Under the pieces are notes generated by a model. That model saw only the letters and a list, made by a program, of their open reading frames with translations, had not been told where the DNA came from and made no database searches. A DNA stretch of 64,000 nt from assembly GCA_937892215.1 (NCBI GenBank), contig CALAVE010000032.1, positions 1-64,000 of the forward strand, in the 5' to 3' direction. The stretch's first letter is position 1. Every line of letters begins with the position of its first letter. This document shows, piece by piece, positions 7,657 through 16,700 of this stretch. The translations under genes were made by a program, and so were the position numbers. This DNA is from an uncultured Porphyromonadaceae bacterium. GTDB taxonomy: Bacteria > Bacteroidota > Bacteroidia > Bacteroidales > Muribaculaceae.

Positions 7657-9369
7657 ATGCAACTGATAAAAGATTTTTTCAAGTGGACACATAATCAAAG
7701 GATACTATACTGGGTGTTCCTGGGTATGCTGATATTGCCAAACGTGATAATGCTGTTCACGGAGTCCACAAGTTCGCTAACGCGAATCACTGGCGTGGTG
7801 TTGCCCTTTGCGCTATACTGGCTGGCATACAGCATGTGGAAGAAGCCCGGCAAGGCGTTCTGGTGGCTGTTTATCTTCATATTCTTTGCGGCGTTTGAGA
7901 TAGTGCTGCTATACTTGTTCGGCGAATCGCCGATAGCGGTGGATATGTTCCTGAATGTTACGACGACGAATGTGACCGAGGTTAACGAGTTGCTGATGGA
8001 CCTGATACCCGCGGTGGCCTTTGTGTTCATGGTGTATCTGCCCGGAATGGTGCTGGCGGTGATATCGATAAGGAACAAGGAGGTGCTGGCTGATACGTTC
8101 CTGAAGACCCAGCGAAGGAACTCGATGGCTCTGTTGTTCGTGGGGCTGCTGCTGCTGTGTATCAACTATATGGCCGACAGTTACTTTGTGTTCAAGAACG
8201 ACATATTCCCGTTCAACGCGAGTTATAACCTGGGGTTGAGTATAGATCGCGTGGTGAGGACGTCGCGCTACAGCAGCACGTCGGAGCATTTCACGTATAA
8301 TGCGGTGAGTGAACGCAACGACAGTATCAATGAGATATATGTGCTGGTGATAGGAGAGACGCTGAGAGCCGACAATATGCACGTTTACGGTTACGGGCGC
8401 AATACTACGCCTAACATATCGGCAATGGAGCGCGATAGCAGTATGGTGGTGTATCGCGATGCGATAACGATGAGCAATACCACTCACAAGAGTGTGCCGA
8501 TGATAATGTCGGGGATAGCGAGCGAGGCATTCGACAGCATCTATTACCGCAAGGGCTTGATAACGGCGTTTAAGGAAGCCGGATACAAGACAGCGTACTA
8601 CTCGAACCAGCGAAGGAATCACTCGTTCATAGACTTCTTCGGTAGCGAGGCCGACAAAGTGGTGTTTCTGAAAGACAGCGTGTCGATGATAGGTAATGTG
8701 AATGACATGGAGCTGGTGGACTTGCTGAACAAGAGCCTTGACGAATATGCCGGCGGGAAGTTGCTGGTGGTTCTTCACTGCTATGGCTCCCACTTTAACT
8801 ACTATGACCGTTATCCGCAGACGATGGCGAAGTACAAGCCCGACATGATACCGTCGGCGGAGCGCAAATACCGCACGCAACTGATTAACGCCTATGATAA
8901 CACCGTGCTGCAGGCCGACGAGGTGGTGCATCAGGTGGTGGAGTCGCTTGCGAAGAAGCAGGTGAACAGCGCTATGATATTCACGAGCGACCACGGAGAG
9001 GACATATTTGACGACTCGCGCGGCCGTTTCCTTCACGCATCGCCTCAGCCGACGTATTATCAACTCAGAGTGCCACTGTGCGTGTGGTGCAGCCCCGAAT
9101 ATCGCGAGAATTACTCGGGCAAGTGGCAGGCACTGTTTGGCAACAGAGATATACCGGTGAGTACGAACAAGGTGGTGTTCCACACGCTGCTGGACGTGGC
9201 CGGCGTGAAGACCCCTTATCTCCAGCCGACGGATGCGCTGAGCAATCCGTCGTTTGAGGAAAGCGAGCGAATGTACCTTAATGACCACAACGAGTTCCTG
9301 CCGCTGGAGCGGTCTGGGCTGAAGGACCTGGACTTCCTGGAGTTTGTGGCCCGAAATCTGAAATACTGA
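7657..9369 (+). CDS. Phosphoethanolamine transferase, EptA/sulfatase superfamily
   Basis: A 570-residue inner-membrane enzyme with five hydrophobic segments in the first 180 residues and a periplasmic alkaline-phosphatase-fold domain. Conserved sites are visible: VLVIGETLRADNMHVYGYG (metal-binding Glu), AITMSNTTHKSVPMIMSG (with the nucleophile threonine), TSDHGEDIFDD and RFLHASPQ (metal-binding Asp and His). By family it moves phosphoethanolamine from phosphatidylethanolamine to lipid A or another surface glycan, lowering surface charge. A few relatives act on other glycans, so lipid A is the likely acceptor rather than a proven one. It follows the Omp85-like gene in the same direction. Confidence 0.82.
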   Translation: MQLIKDFFKWTHNQRILYWVFLGMLILPNVIMLFTESTSSLTRITGVVLPFALYWLAYSMWKKPGKAFWWLFIFIFFAAFEIVLLYLFGESPIAVDMFLNVTTTNVTEVNELLMDLIPAVAFVFMVYLPGMVLAVISIRNKEVLADTFLKTQRRNSMALLFVGLLLLCINYMADSYFVFKNDIFPFNASYNLGLSIDRVVRTSRYSSTSEHFTYNAVSERNDSINEIYVLVIGETLRADNMHVYGYGRNTTPNISAMERDSSMVVYRDAITMSNTTHKSVPMIMSGIASEAFDSIYYRKGLITAFKEAGYKTAYYSNQRRNHSFIDFFGSEADKVVFLKDSVSMIGNVNDMELVDLLNKSLDEYAGGKLLVVLHCYGSHFNYYDRYPQTMAKYKPDMIPSAERKYRTQLINAYDNTVLQADEVVHQVVESLAKKQVNSAMIFTSDHGEDIFDDSRGRFLHASPQPTYYQLRVPLCVWCSPEYRENYSGKWQALFGNRDIPVSTNKVVFHTLLDVAGVKTPYLQPTDALSNPSFEESERMYLNDHNEFLPLERSGLKDLDFLEFVARNLKY

Positions 9370-9381
9370 CAAACTGCGGAG

Positions 9382-9442
9382 TGACAAAATGTCGGCAGGA
9401 ATGAATTTGTGGCAGAAATGCCACATTGGCACGGAATGTGCA
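9382..9442 (+). promoter_or_regulatory. Sigma-54-like promoter with upstream palindromes (groES-groEL)
   Basis: TGGCACG-GAAT-GTGCA (9427-9442) fits the sigma-54 -24/-12 element (TGGCACG-N4-TTGCA) at all but one position, with exact GG-N10-GC spacing. Just upstream are two palindromes: GACA-AAA-TGTC (9383-9393) and TGTGGCA-GAAA-TGCCACA (9408-9425), which share TGrCA/TGyCA half-sites. The predicted start is near 9454, leaving a leader of about 38 nt to groES. No CIRCE (HrcA) operator is present. The sigma-54 call is sequence-based and untested. Confidence 0.5.
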
Positions 9443-9491
9443 TATACAATACATGAAAACGAAAAAATCAACAAATTAAAACATAGAAACT

Positions 9492-9767
9492 ATGAGAATC
9501 AAACCATTACAGGACCGAGTCCTGATTGAGCCTGCAAAGGCCGAAGAGAAGACCGCCGGCGGAATCATCATCCCCGACAGTGCAAAAGAGAAACCCCTAA
9601 AAGGCACAGTGAAAGCAGTGGGCAACGGCACAGCCGACGAACCGATGGTGGTTAAGGCCGGTGACGTGGTGCTCTATGGCAAATATGCCGGCACAGAACT
9701 GGAACTTGACGGAGAGAAATTCCTGATGATGAAGCAGAGCGATATTCTGGCAATAGTGGAACAATAA
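9492..9767 (+). CDS. groES: Co-chaperonin GroES
   Basis: A 91-residue protein with the full Cpn10 pattern: IKPLQDRVLIEPAKAEEKT at the N terminus, GGIIIPDSAKEKP (mobile loop), then GDVVLYGKYAGTELELDGEKF and a final MKQSDILAIVE. It caps the GroEL ring as a heptamer and encloses folding clients. It is first in the groES-groEL operon, 22 bp from groEL. Regulation appears to go through the upstream sigma-54-like element rather than CIRCE. Confidence 0.97.
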   Translation: MRIKPLQDRVLIEPAKAEEKTAGGIIIPDSAKEKPLKGTVKAVGNGTADEPMVVKAGDVVLYGKYAGTELELDGEKFLMMKQSDILAIVEQ

Positions 9768-9775
9768 AACGAAAC

Positions 9776-9781
9776 AGGAGG
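9776..9781 (+). promoter_or_regulatory. Strong Shine-Dalgarno of groEL
   Basis: AGGAGG lies 8 bp before the groEL ATG. A full Shine-Dalgarno is unusual in Bacteroidetes, which mostly start translation on A-rich leaders, and may support very high GroEL synthesis. Confidence 0.6.
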
Positions 9782-9789
9782 ACAAAGAA

Positions 9790-11418
9790 ATGGCAAAAGA
9801 AATAAAATTCGATATCAAAGCACGTGAAGAACTGAAGAAAGGCGTTGACCAACTGAGCAACGCAGTGAAGGTGACGCTTGGTCCGAAAGGCCGCAACGTG
9901 ATACTGGACAAGAAATACGGCACGCCGCACATCACAAAAGACGGCGTGAGCGTGGCACGTGAAGTGGAACTGGAGGACGAATTCCAGAACATAGGCGCAC
10001 AACTGGTGAAGGAAGTGGCTTCGAAGACCGGTGACGACGCAGGTGACGGAACAACGACCGCAACCGTTCTGGCTCAGGCAATAATCAACGAGGGCCTTAA
10101 GAACGTGGCCGCCGGCGCGAACCCGATGGACATCAAGCGCGGAATAGACAAGGCCGTGAAACTGGTGGTGGAGAACATCAAGAGTCAGGCACAGGAAGTG
10201 GGCGACGACTTTGACAAGATAGAGAACGTGGCCCGCGTGAGCGCCAATAACGACGACGAGATAGGCAAACTGATAGCCGAGGCTATGAAGAAGGTGAAGA
10301 AAGACGGCGTAATCACCGTGGAAGAGGCCAAGGGCACCGAGACCCACGTGGAAACAGTGGAAGGAATGCAGTTTGACCGCGGTTACATTTCCCCGTACTT
10401 CGTGACCAACACTGAGAAGATGGAGTGCGAGATGGATCATCCGTTCGTGCTGATATTCGACAAGAAGATATCTGTTCTGAAAGACATGCTGCCCATACTG
10501 GAGGCAACGGCACAGAGTGGCCGTCCGCTGCTGATTATAGCAGAAGACGTGGACAGCGAGGCCCTAGCAACACTGGTGGTGAACCGTCTGCGTGGCAGCC
10601 TGAAGGTGTGCGCAGTGAAGGCCCCGGGCTTTGGCGACCGCAGGAAAGAAATGCTGGAGGACATCGCTATTCTGACCGGTGGACTGGTGGTGAGCGAGGA
10701 AAAAGGCATCAAACTTGAAGGCGCTACAGTGGATATGCTGGGAACGGCCGAGAAGATTACAGTGAACAAGGATAACACTACTATAGTGAACGGCGCAGGT
10801 GACAAGGAGGCAATCAAGGAGCGTGTGGCACAGATTCGCGCTCAGATAGAGAACACCAAGTCAACCTATGACAAGGAGAAACTGCAGGAGCGTCTGGCCA
10901 AGTTGGCAGGCGGAGTGGCAGTGCTCTACATAGGTGCCCCGAGCGAGGTGGAGATGAAGGAGAAGAAAGACCGTGTGGACGATGCACTGAGCGCAACTCG
11001 CGCAGCCGTGGCCGAGGGAATAGTTCCCGGCGGCGGTGTGGCCTACATTCGCGCAATTGACGCACTGGAAGGTCTCAAGGGCGACAACACTGACGAGACA
11101 ACCGGAATAGCAATAATTCGCCGCGCGATAGAGGAGCCCCTTCGTCAGATAGTGCACAACGCCGGCCTGGAGGGCGCAGTGGTGGTGCAAAAGGTGAAGG
11201 ACGGCGAAGGCGACTTCGGCTACAATGCCCGTACCGACACATACGAGAAGCTGTTTGAGACAGGCGTGATAGACCCTGCTAAGGTGGCACGAGTGGCACT
11301 GGAGAACGCAGCGTCGATAGCCGGAATGTTCCTGACCACAGAGTGTGTGATAGCCGAGAAGAAAGAGGAGAATCCCGCTCCGGCAGCCGCACCAGGCATG
11401 GGTCCGGGCATGATGTAA
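9790..11418 (+). CDS. groEL: Chaperonin GroEL
   Basis: A 542-residue chaperonin with all expected blocks: TLGPKGRNVILDKKYG and GDGTTTATVLAQ (equatorial ATP site), RGYISPYFVTN (apical domain), KAPGFGDRRKEML, and the C-terminal GAAVVVQ-like and GMGPGMM tail. Fourteen copies form the double ring that, with GroES, folds cytosolic proteins using ATP. Length and tail are typical of Bacteroidales. Its coding sequence ends 31 bp before a strong hairpin terminator, so the operon stops here. Confidence 0.98.
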   Translation: MAKEIKFDIKAREELKKGVDQLSNAVKVTLGPKGRNVILDKKYGTPHITKDGVSVAREVELEDEFQNIGAQLVKEVASKTGDDAGDGTTTATVLAQAIINEGLKNVAAGANPMDIKRGIDKAVKLVVENIKSQAQEVGDDFDKIENVARVSANNDDEIGKLIAEAMKKVKKDGVITVEEAKGTETHVETVEGMQFDRGYISPYFVTNTEKMECEMDHPFVLIFDKKISVLKDMLPILEATAQSGRPLLIIAEDVDSEALATLVVNRLRGSLKVCAVKAPGFGDRRKEMLEDIAILTGGLVVSEEKGIKLEGATVDMLGTAEKITVNKDNTTIVNGAGDKEAIKERVAQIRAQIENTKSTYDKEKLQERLAKLAGGVAVLYIGAPSEVEMKEKKDRVDDALSATRAAVAEGIVPGGGVAYIRAIDALEGLKGDNTDETTGIAIIRRAIEEPLRQIVHNAGLEGAVVVQKVKDGEGDFGYNARTDTYEKLFETGVIDPAKVARVALENAASIAGMFLTTECVIAEKKEENPAPAAAPGMGPGMM

Positions 11419-11449
11419 AAACGAGGGTTAAACAATATTGTCAGATATG

Positions 11450-11480
11450 GTTGAGCCGGTCAGGAAATGGCCGGCTTAAC
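11450..11480 (+). terminator. Terminator of groES-groEL
   Basis: GTTGAGCCGGTC (11450-11461) pairs with GGCCGGCTTAAC (11469-11480) with two G-U type pairs and a 7-nt loop. It is followed by a T-poor tail. It separates groEL from the convergent minus-strand operon. Confidence 0.65.
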
Positions 11481-11520
11481 TTATGGTTAGAGCTGTTATA
11501 AAGAGCTGTTTTAAGGTTAG

Positions 11521-11835
11521 TTACGGGATAAGAGGGGTGGCGGTGCGGTTTTGGAAATCGAGTTCCAGAACGGTGAGAGGATTTTGGTCTCCGGCCGGTG
11601 GGGCAGAGGCCCATGCGTCGGCGAAGACTTCGCGTGATGCGGCTTGGCTGAACAGGCGCAGGGCGTAGTCGGGGTCGTGAGTGATGCAGAGCGGGTTAGA
11701 GACGTAGCGCGTGTTGGGCAACTCAATGCTTGCAGGCTGCAGCGATATGTGGAGTCGGTTGGGTGAAACAGAAGCGATGTGGTTTCGCCACTGGCGACGG
11801 TCGTAGAAGATATAGTTGGCTAAGAAGCGCGGCAT
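11521..11835 (-). CDS. Small hypothetical protein, last gene of the ileS-lspA run
   Basis: A 104-residue protein I do not recognise. It is soluble-looking, with no signal or membrane segment, begins MPRFLANYIFYDRRQWRNH and has a proline- and alanine-rich C-terminal half. It starts 9 bp downstream of the DUF4296 lipoprotein gene on the same strand and ends convergent with groEL, so it is probably the last cistron of the long minus-strand operon. Position and tight spacing argue that it is real. No function can be inferred. Confidence 0.55.
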   Translation of the reverse strand: MPRFLANYIFYDRRQWRNHIASVSPNRLHISLQPASIELPNTRYVSNPLCITHDPDYALRLFSQAASREVFADAWASAPPAGDQNPLTVLELDFQNRTATPLIP

Positions 11836-11844
11836 ATCATGTTT

Positions 11845-12684
11845 TTACTTGGCATTCTGCTTGTTAGGTATAAACTTCTGGAGTCTGAAAGAAGAATACT
11901 GCTTGGGTGCGAGGTGCGTTCTCAGGAGCGATACACTATCGATGTAGGCGACGGTGAAGGGGCGTATGCTGTATCGGATGAATCCATAGACGCGTCTTGT
12001 TTCGCGAGTGGAGTCGCATTGGAGCGACATTTCGTCCCAACCGTCGAAGGAACTATTACGAGCCACCACCGAACTGCACCCGTCGCGGTATTCGGCTGCA
12101 AGTAGCAGGCTGAATCGGCTGCCGAACCCCAATTTTTTGAGCGATAACTTGTATCGGTCGCCGCGGCGGCTTTCACCGTCGGGGGTGAAATCGAAAGTGA
12201 TGTAGCCCTGAAGGTAGTTAGACGTGAGCATCCAAGTGCGATTCTCGGTCCAAACGTCGGCACTGTCGCCAACGGAGGGGTAGTATCCCTTGGCGGCAGT
12301 GACGGCACTGGCAACTGTGGTGGAGTGAATTTCCTCCTGCGATTTTTTGTTGAGGTGTTTACGCTCGTTGTTGAGAGTACGAATGGCCTTGTCATAGACT
12401 TTGCTATAAGTGTCCATGTTGTTGGCGTACCATTCGATAGAGCGGTCGTAGTCGGTCTGCGAGACGCCGTGCTTGGCGAAAACCGACTGTTTCAGAATCA
12501 TCTTAGATGAATCGGACGAGAACTCGCCCGGATTCAAGTCCATGTATGCCTCGGCCTTGCAAAGGTCCACGATGAGGTCGTCCATCCGGCTTTCGGGGAT
12601 AACGCCCTTAGGCGCCTTGTCGCAAGCCGAAAGAGTTGCGAGCATCAAGGCGGAATAAAGCAGGATGAAGTGGACACGTTTCAT
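11845..12684 (-). CDS. DUF4296-domain lipoprotein
   Basis: A 279-residue lipoprotein with lipobox LSAC and the lipidated Cys at residue 21. The first 110 residues match the Bacteroidetes DUF4296 domain: IPESRMDDLIVDLCKAEAYMDL, then KQSVFAKHGVSQTDYDRSIEWY. The C-terminal half (about 130-279) is variable beta-rich sequence with no domain I recognise. DUF4296 genes are commonly found next to lspA in Bacteroidales, as here (6 bp downstream of lspA). LspA itself would process its signal peptide. Function unknown. Confidence 0.78.
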   Translation of the reverse strand: MKRVHFILLYSALMLATLSACDKAPKGVIPESRMDDLIVDLCKAEAYMDLNPGEFSSDSSKMILKQSVFAKHGVSQTDYDRSIEWYANNMDTYSKVYDKAIRTLNNERKHLNKKSQEEIHSTTVASAVTAAKGYYPSVGDSADVWTENRTWMLTSNYLQGYITFDFTPDGESRRGDRYKLSLKKLGFGSRFSLLLAAEYRDGCSSVVARNSSFDGWDEMSLQCDSTRETRRVYGFIRYSIRPFTVAYIDSVSLLRTHLAPKQYSSFRLQKFIPNKQNAK

Positions 12685-12690
12685 GTGAGG

Positions 12691-13347
12691 TCAGGCTTGA
12701 GAAATTTCGTTATCGTTGGCGTTGTCGGCATGGTTGTCGGCAGTTCTTCCAAGCACAGAGGAGTAGAAGAGGATGAGAATAACCACGCTTACGCTGAGAG
12801 CGGCGTCGGCGATGTTAAAGATAGGCTGGAAGAAAATGAAGTGTTCACCACCCCATAGCGGCATCCAAGCGGGCCAATCCCACTCGCACAGCGGGAAATA
12901 GAACATATCCACGACGCGTCCGTAGAAGATGGAGCCGTAGCCGCCGGCCTCTGGCAGAAATTCGGCCACGAGCGGAATGGGCGGCGCATTGAAAACGAGC
13001 CCGTAGAAGATGCCGTCGATGGCATTTCCTGCCGCGCCGGCTGTGATGAGGGCTATGCAGATGACATAGCCTCGAGGGAAGTCGGTGCGATTACGGATTT
13101 TCACCAGATAATAGATGAAAAGGCCCACGGCAATGATACGGAACCAAGTGAGCAGAAGTTTACTGCCCAGTTCCATACCGAAAGCCATGCCGTTGTTTTC
13201 AATGAACCGGATACGAAACCAGTCGGTAATGAGATATTCCTCGCCGTAGAAAAAGTGCGTTTTGACCCAGACCTTCAGGGCCTGGTCGAGCAAGATCACA
13301 ATGGCGATTGTGATAGCCGAGACGGAGCCGTTAGAGAGTCGCTTCAT
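12691..13347 (-). CDS. lspA: Lipoprotein signal peptidase II (LspA)
   Basis: A 218-residue inner-membrane aspartyl protease with four transmembrane segments. Family motifs are visible: LLDQALKVWVK, FIENNGMAFGM, GAAGNAIDGIFYG (first catalytic Asp) and FNIADAALSVSV (second catalytic Asp). It cuts prolipoprotein signal peptides after diacylglyceryl transfer. It is longer than the proteobacterial enzyme (about 165) because of an insertion between the two catalytic motifs and a C-terminal tail, as in other Bacteroidetes. It sits between the dksA-like gene (2 bp gap) and the DUF4296 gene. Confidence 0.92.
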   Translation of the reverse strand: MKRLSNGSVSAITIAIVILLDQALKVWVKTHFFYGEEYLITDWFRIRFIENNGMAFGMELGSKLLLTWFRIIAVGLFIYYLVKIRNRTDFPRGYVICIALITAGAAGNAIDGIFYGLVFNAPPIPLVAEFLPEAGGYGSIFYGRVVDMFYFPLCEWDWPAWMPLWGGEHFIFFQPIFNIADAALSVSVVILILFYSSVLGRTADNHADNANDNEISQA

Positions 13348-13349
13348 TC

Positions 13350-13748
13350 TTACCGCTGTTCTTTCTTCATTTTGTCCTCAATCTCCTTGCCCTCGAGCGA
13401 GAGAGTGGCGTGAGGTACAGCCAGAAGCCTTTCACGCGGGATGAGTTTGCCGGTGATGCGGCAGATACCGTAGTTCTTGTTCTCGATGCGGATAAGCGCC
13501 TTCTGAAGTTTGTTGATAAACTCTTTCTGCTTGCTGGCACGCTGACTGGCTTCCTCTTTCTCGCGAGTGGAGGCGCCTTCTTCCAGCACCTTGAATCCGG
13601 GAGCAGACTCATCGGTCATGATACGTGACATGAGCATCTCGTAGTTGTTCTGGGCAACTTCGAGTTTTTCCAGGATGACTTGTTTGAATTCCTGCAATTC
13701 CTCGTCGGAGTAGCGGGTTTTCTCGGTTTTTTCTGTTTTAGTACTCAT
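13350..13748 (-). CDS. DksA/TraR-family protein lacking the zinc cysteines
   Basis: A 132-residue protein with the DksA layout: an N-terminal helical hairpin (about residues 14-85) and a C-terminal YGICRITGKLIPRERL region that corresponds to the C4 zinc finger. Only one of the four cysteines remains (Cys96); aligned positions hold Thr99, Ser117 and Gly120, so zinc cannot be bound by a normal C4 site. It should still reach into the RNA polymerase secondary channel and affect promoters with ppGpp, by analogy to zinc-independent DksA2 proteins. It lies 12 bp after ileS and 2 bp before lspA, a conserved Bacteroidales order. Confidence 0.8.
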   Translation of the reverse strand: MSTKTEKTEKTRYSDEELQEFKQVILEKLEVAQNNYEMLMSRIMTDESAPGFKVLEEGASTREKEEASQRASKQKEFINKLQKALIRIENKNYGICRITGKLIPRERLLAVPHATLSLEGKEIEDKMKKEQR

Positions 13749-13760
13749 TGAATAAAGTAT

Positions 13761-16700
13761 TTAGAGGTTATTAATTTCAATTGCAATTCTCAGCATCCAT
13801 CCGTCCATATCCAGTTCGTCGGCTTGCAGTTTGGGACTGATAGGCTCCACCGTGATGTCGGTGGCGAGCACTTGGTTAGCGATATAATCGCCGAACGACT
13901 TGAGCACGTCGGTGATGTTGTCGTTAGGTTCGATGGTGAGACGGATTTTGTCGGTTATGTCAAAGTCCTTGCTCTTGCGGAGATTCTGAATCCTGTTGAC
14001 CAGGTCGCGAGCGACACCTTCCTGACGGAGTTCGTCGGTGATGGTGATGTCGAGAGCCACGGTGAGGTTACCCTCGTTAGCCACAAGCCATCCAGGAATG
14101 TCCTCGGAGATGATTTCAACGTCGTCGAGCGTGACTTGGGCCGGCGTTCCGCTGATGTCGGTACGGAACACGCCGTCGCGCTCAAAGGCGATGATGTCGG
14201 GTTGCGGCATGGAAGTGAGCGTTGCGGCGAGGTCCTTCATAATCTTGCCATATCGCGGGCCAAGTTTCTTGAAATCGGGCTTAACGCGCTTAACAAGGAT
14301 ACCCTCGTTGTTGCCCACATACTTGATGGACTTGACGTTAACCTCGCTGATGATGAGGTTGGCCACAGCCTGGATTGCGGCCTTCTGGTGCTCGTCGGCC
14401 ACAGGAATCATGATGCCTGTGAGCGGCTGGCGCACCTTGATGTTCTTCTTCTTGCGGAGGCTCAGCACCATGGAAGTGATGTTCTGTGCAATCTGCATAC
14501 GCTCTTCGAGCGCCTTGTCGATAACCTCGTCGGATGGCTTGGGGAAGAGCGCCAGGTGCACTGACTTCTCGCTTCCGGTGAGGTCGCGGTAGAGACGGTC
14601 GCTGAAGAACGGCGCGATAGGAGCCATGAGGCGAGCCACTGTCTCGAGGCACTGATGGAGAGTCTGGTAAGCGGCAAGTTTGTCTTGCGTCATGCCACCG
14701 CCCCAGAATCGCTTGCGGTTAAGTCGCACGTACCAGTTGCTGAGGTTCTCGCCCACGAAATCGCTGATGGCACGCGCCGCGCGCGTAGGCTCATAGTCGT
14801 GGAGTTGCGAATCCACCTCTCGGATGAGCGAATTGAGCAGCGAAATTACCCATCGGTCGATTTCGGGACGCTCATTCATAGGCACTTGTGGGGCCGTTGG
14901 GTCGAAACCGTCCACGTTGGCATAAAGAGCGAAGAACGAGTAAGTGTTATAGAGCGTACCGAAGAACTTGCGGCTCACTTCCTCCACACCAGCCCGGTCG
15001 AACTTGAGGTTGTCCCATGGCGAAGAGTTGGAAATCATGTACCAGCGAAGCGGGTCGGTGCCGTAGTCCTCAATAGCCTTGAACGGGTCAACGGCGTTGC
15101 CCAGGCGCTTACTCATCTTGTTCCCGTTCTTGTCGAGCACAAGCCCGTTAGAAATCACAGACTTGAACGCGATACTGTCGAATACCATGGTTCCGATGGC
15201 ATGGAGCGTGAAGAACCACCCACGCGTCTGGTCCACACCCTCTGCGATGAAGTCGGCGGGATAGAACTTGCGACTGTCGATGAGTTCCTTGTTCTCGAAC
15301 GGATAGTGCAGTTGGGCGTAGGGCATGGAGCCGCTGTCGAACCACACGTCGATGAGGTCGAGTTCACGCTTCATGGGTTTTCCGGAGTTGGAAACCAGCG
15401 TAATGTAGTCAACGTAAGGACGGTGAATGTCGATTCGGTTATAGTTCTCGTCGCTGTAGTCGCCGGGGATGAAGCCTTTTTCCTTGTAGGGGTTGCTCTT
15501 CATCACACCTGCGGCGACGGCTTTCTCAATCTCGTCGTAGAGTTCACGGATGCTGCCGATACATTTTTCCTCGCCGTCGGCCGAGCGCCAGATGGGCAGA
15601 GGCGTGCCCCAGTAGCGGCTTCGGCTCAGGTTCCAGTCGTTGAGGTTCTCGAGCCACTTGCCGAAGCGTCCTGTACCGGTGTGCTCCGGTTTCCAGTTGA
15701 TGGTCTTGTTAAGTTCCACCATGCGATCCTTGCAGGCAGTGGAGCGAATGAACCAACTGTCGAGCGGGTAGTAGAGGATAGGTTTGTCGGTGCGCCAGCA
15801 GTGCGGATAGTTGTGAACGTGCTTCTCAATCTTGAAAGCCACTCCGTCCTGCTTCATGCGGATGCAGAGCACCACGTTGAGGTCCTCGGCCTTATTTGCC
15901 GCGGCCTCATCATACTTGCCGTCGATAGTGAACTTGGGGTCGTAGGCGTTCTTGACGAAAGCGCCTTCGTACTGCTTATAGAGTTCAACGTTGACAAACC
16001 GCTTAACGAAATCAGGGTCAAGGTCTTCGAGTTTCCAGTATTTTCCGGAGAAGTCCACCATGGGTCTGGTTTCCATGTTGCGGTTAATCATGAACAGGGA
16101 CGGAATGCCGGCGGCCTTGGCCACGCTTGCGTCGTCGGCACCGAAAGTGGGTGCGATGTGCACGATACCGGTACCGTCCTCGGTGGTAACGTAGTCGCCT
16201 GGGATTACCCGGAAGGCGTTGTCGTTGCCCACAATCTCGTCGTTAATCTTGTCAACCGGCTTTACCCAGGGGAAGAGCTGGTTGTAACGGATGCCGAGCA
16301 GGTCTTTTCCTCCAAACTCGGCGATTACGCGGAAGGGGATAACCTTGTCGCCCTTAGCGTAGGAGTTGAGGTCGAGTTCGGCGCCTTCCGGCTTGAAGTA
16401 AGCGCTGAGCCGCTCTTTAGCCAGGACGTAAACGGCGGGAGCGCCGGTGTAAGGGTTGAAACTCTCCACGGCCACGTACTGAATCTTGGGACCGATACAG
16501 AGCGCGGTGTTAGAGGGCAGAGTCCAGGGAGTGGTGGTCCAAGCGAGGATGCGAATGTTCTGCGCAAAGCGCGGTTCGGCCTTTCGCTTGATTTCCTCCA
16601 CCACCATGTGCCCTTCATCCTTCACGGAGAACTCGGCGGTAGCCGTCTCGTCCTTGACGTCGCGGTAGCATCCGGGCATGTTAAGTTCGTGAGAACTAAG

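Noticed and set aside
9370..9491. Possible CIRCE (HrcA) heat-shock operator before groES
   Set aside because: No TTAGCACTC-N9-GAGTGCTAA or near match. The palindromes present have a different half-site (TGrCA).
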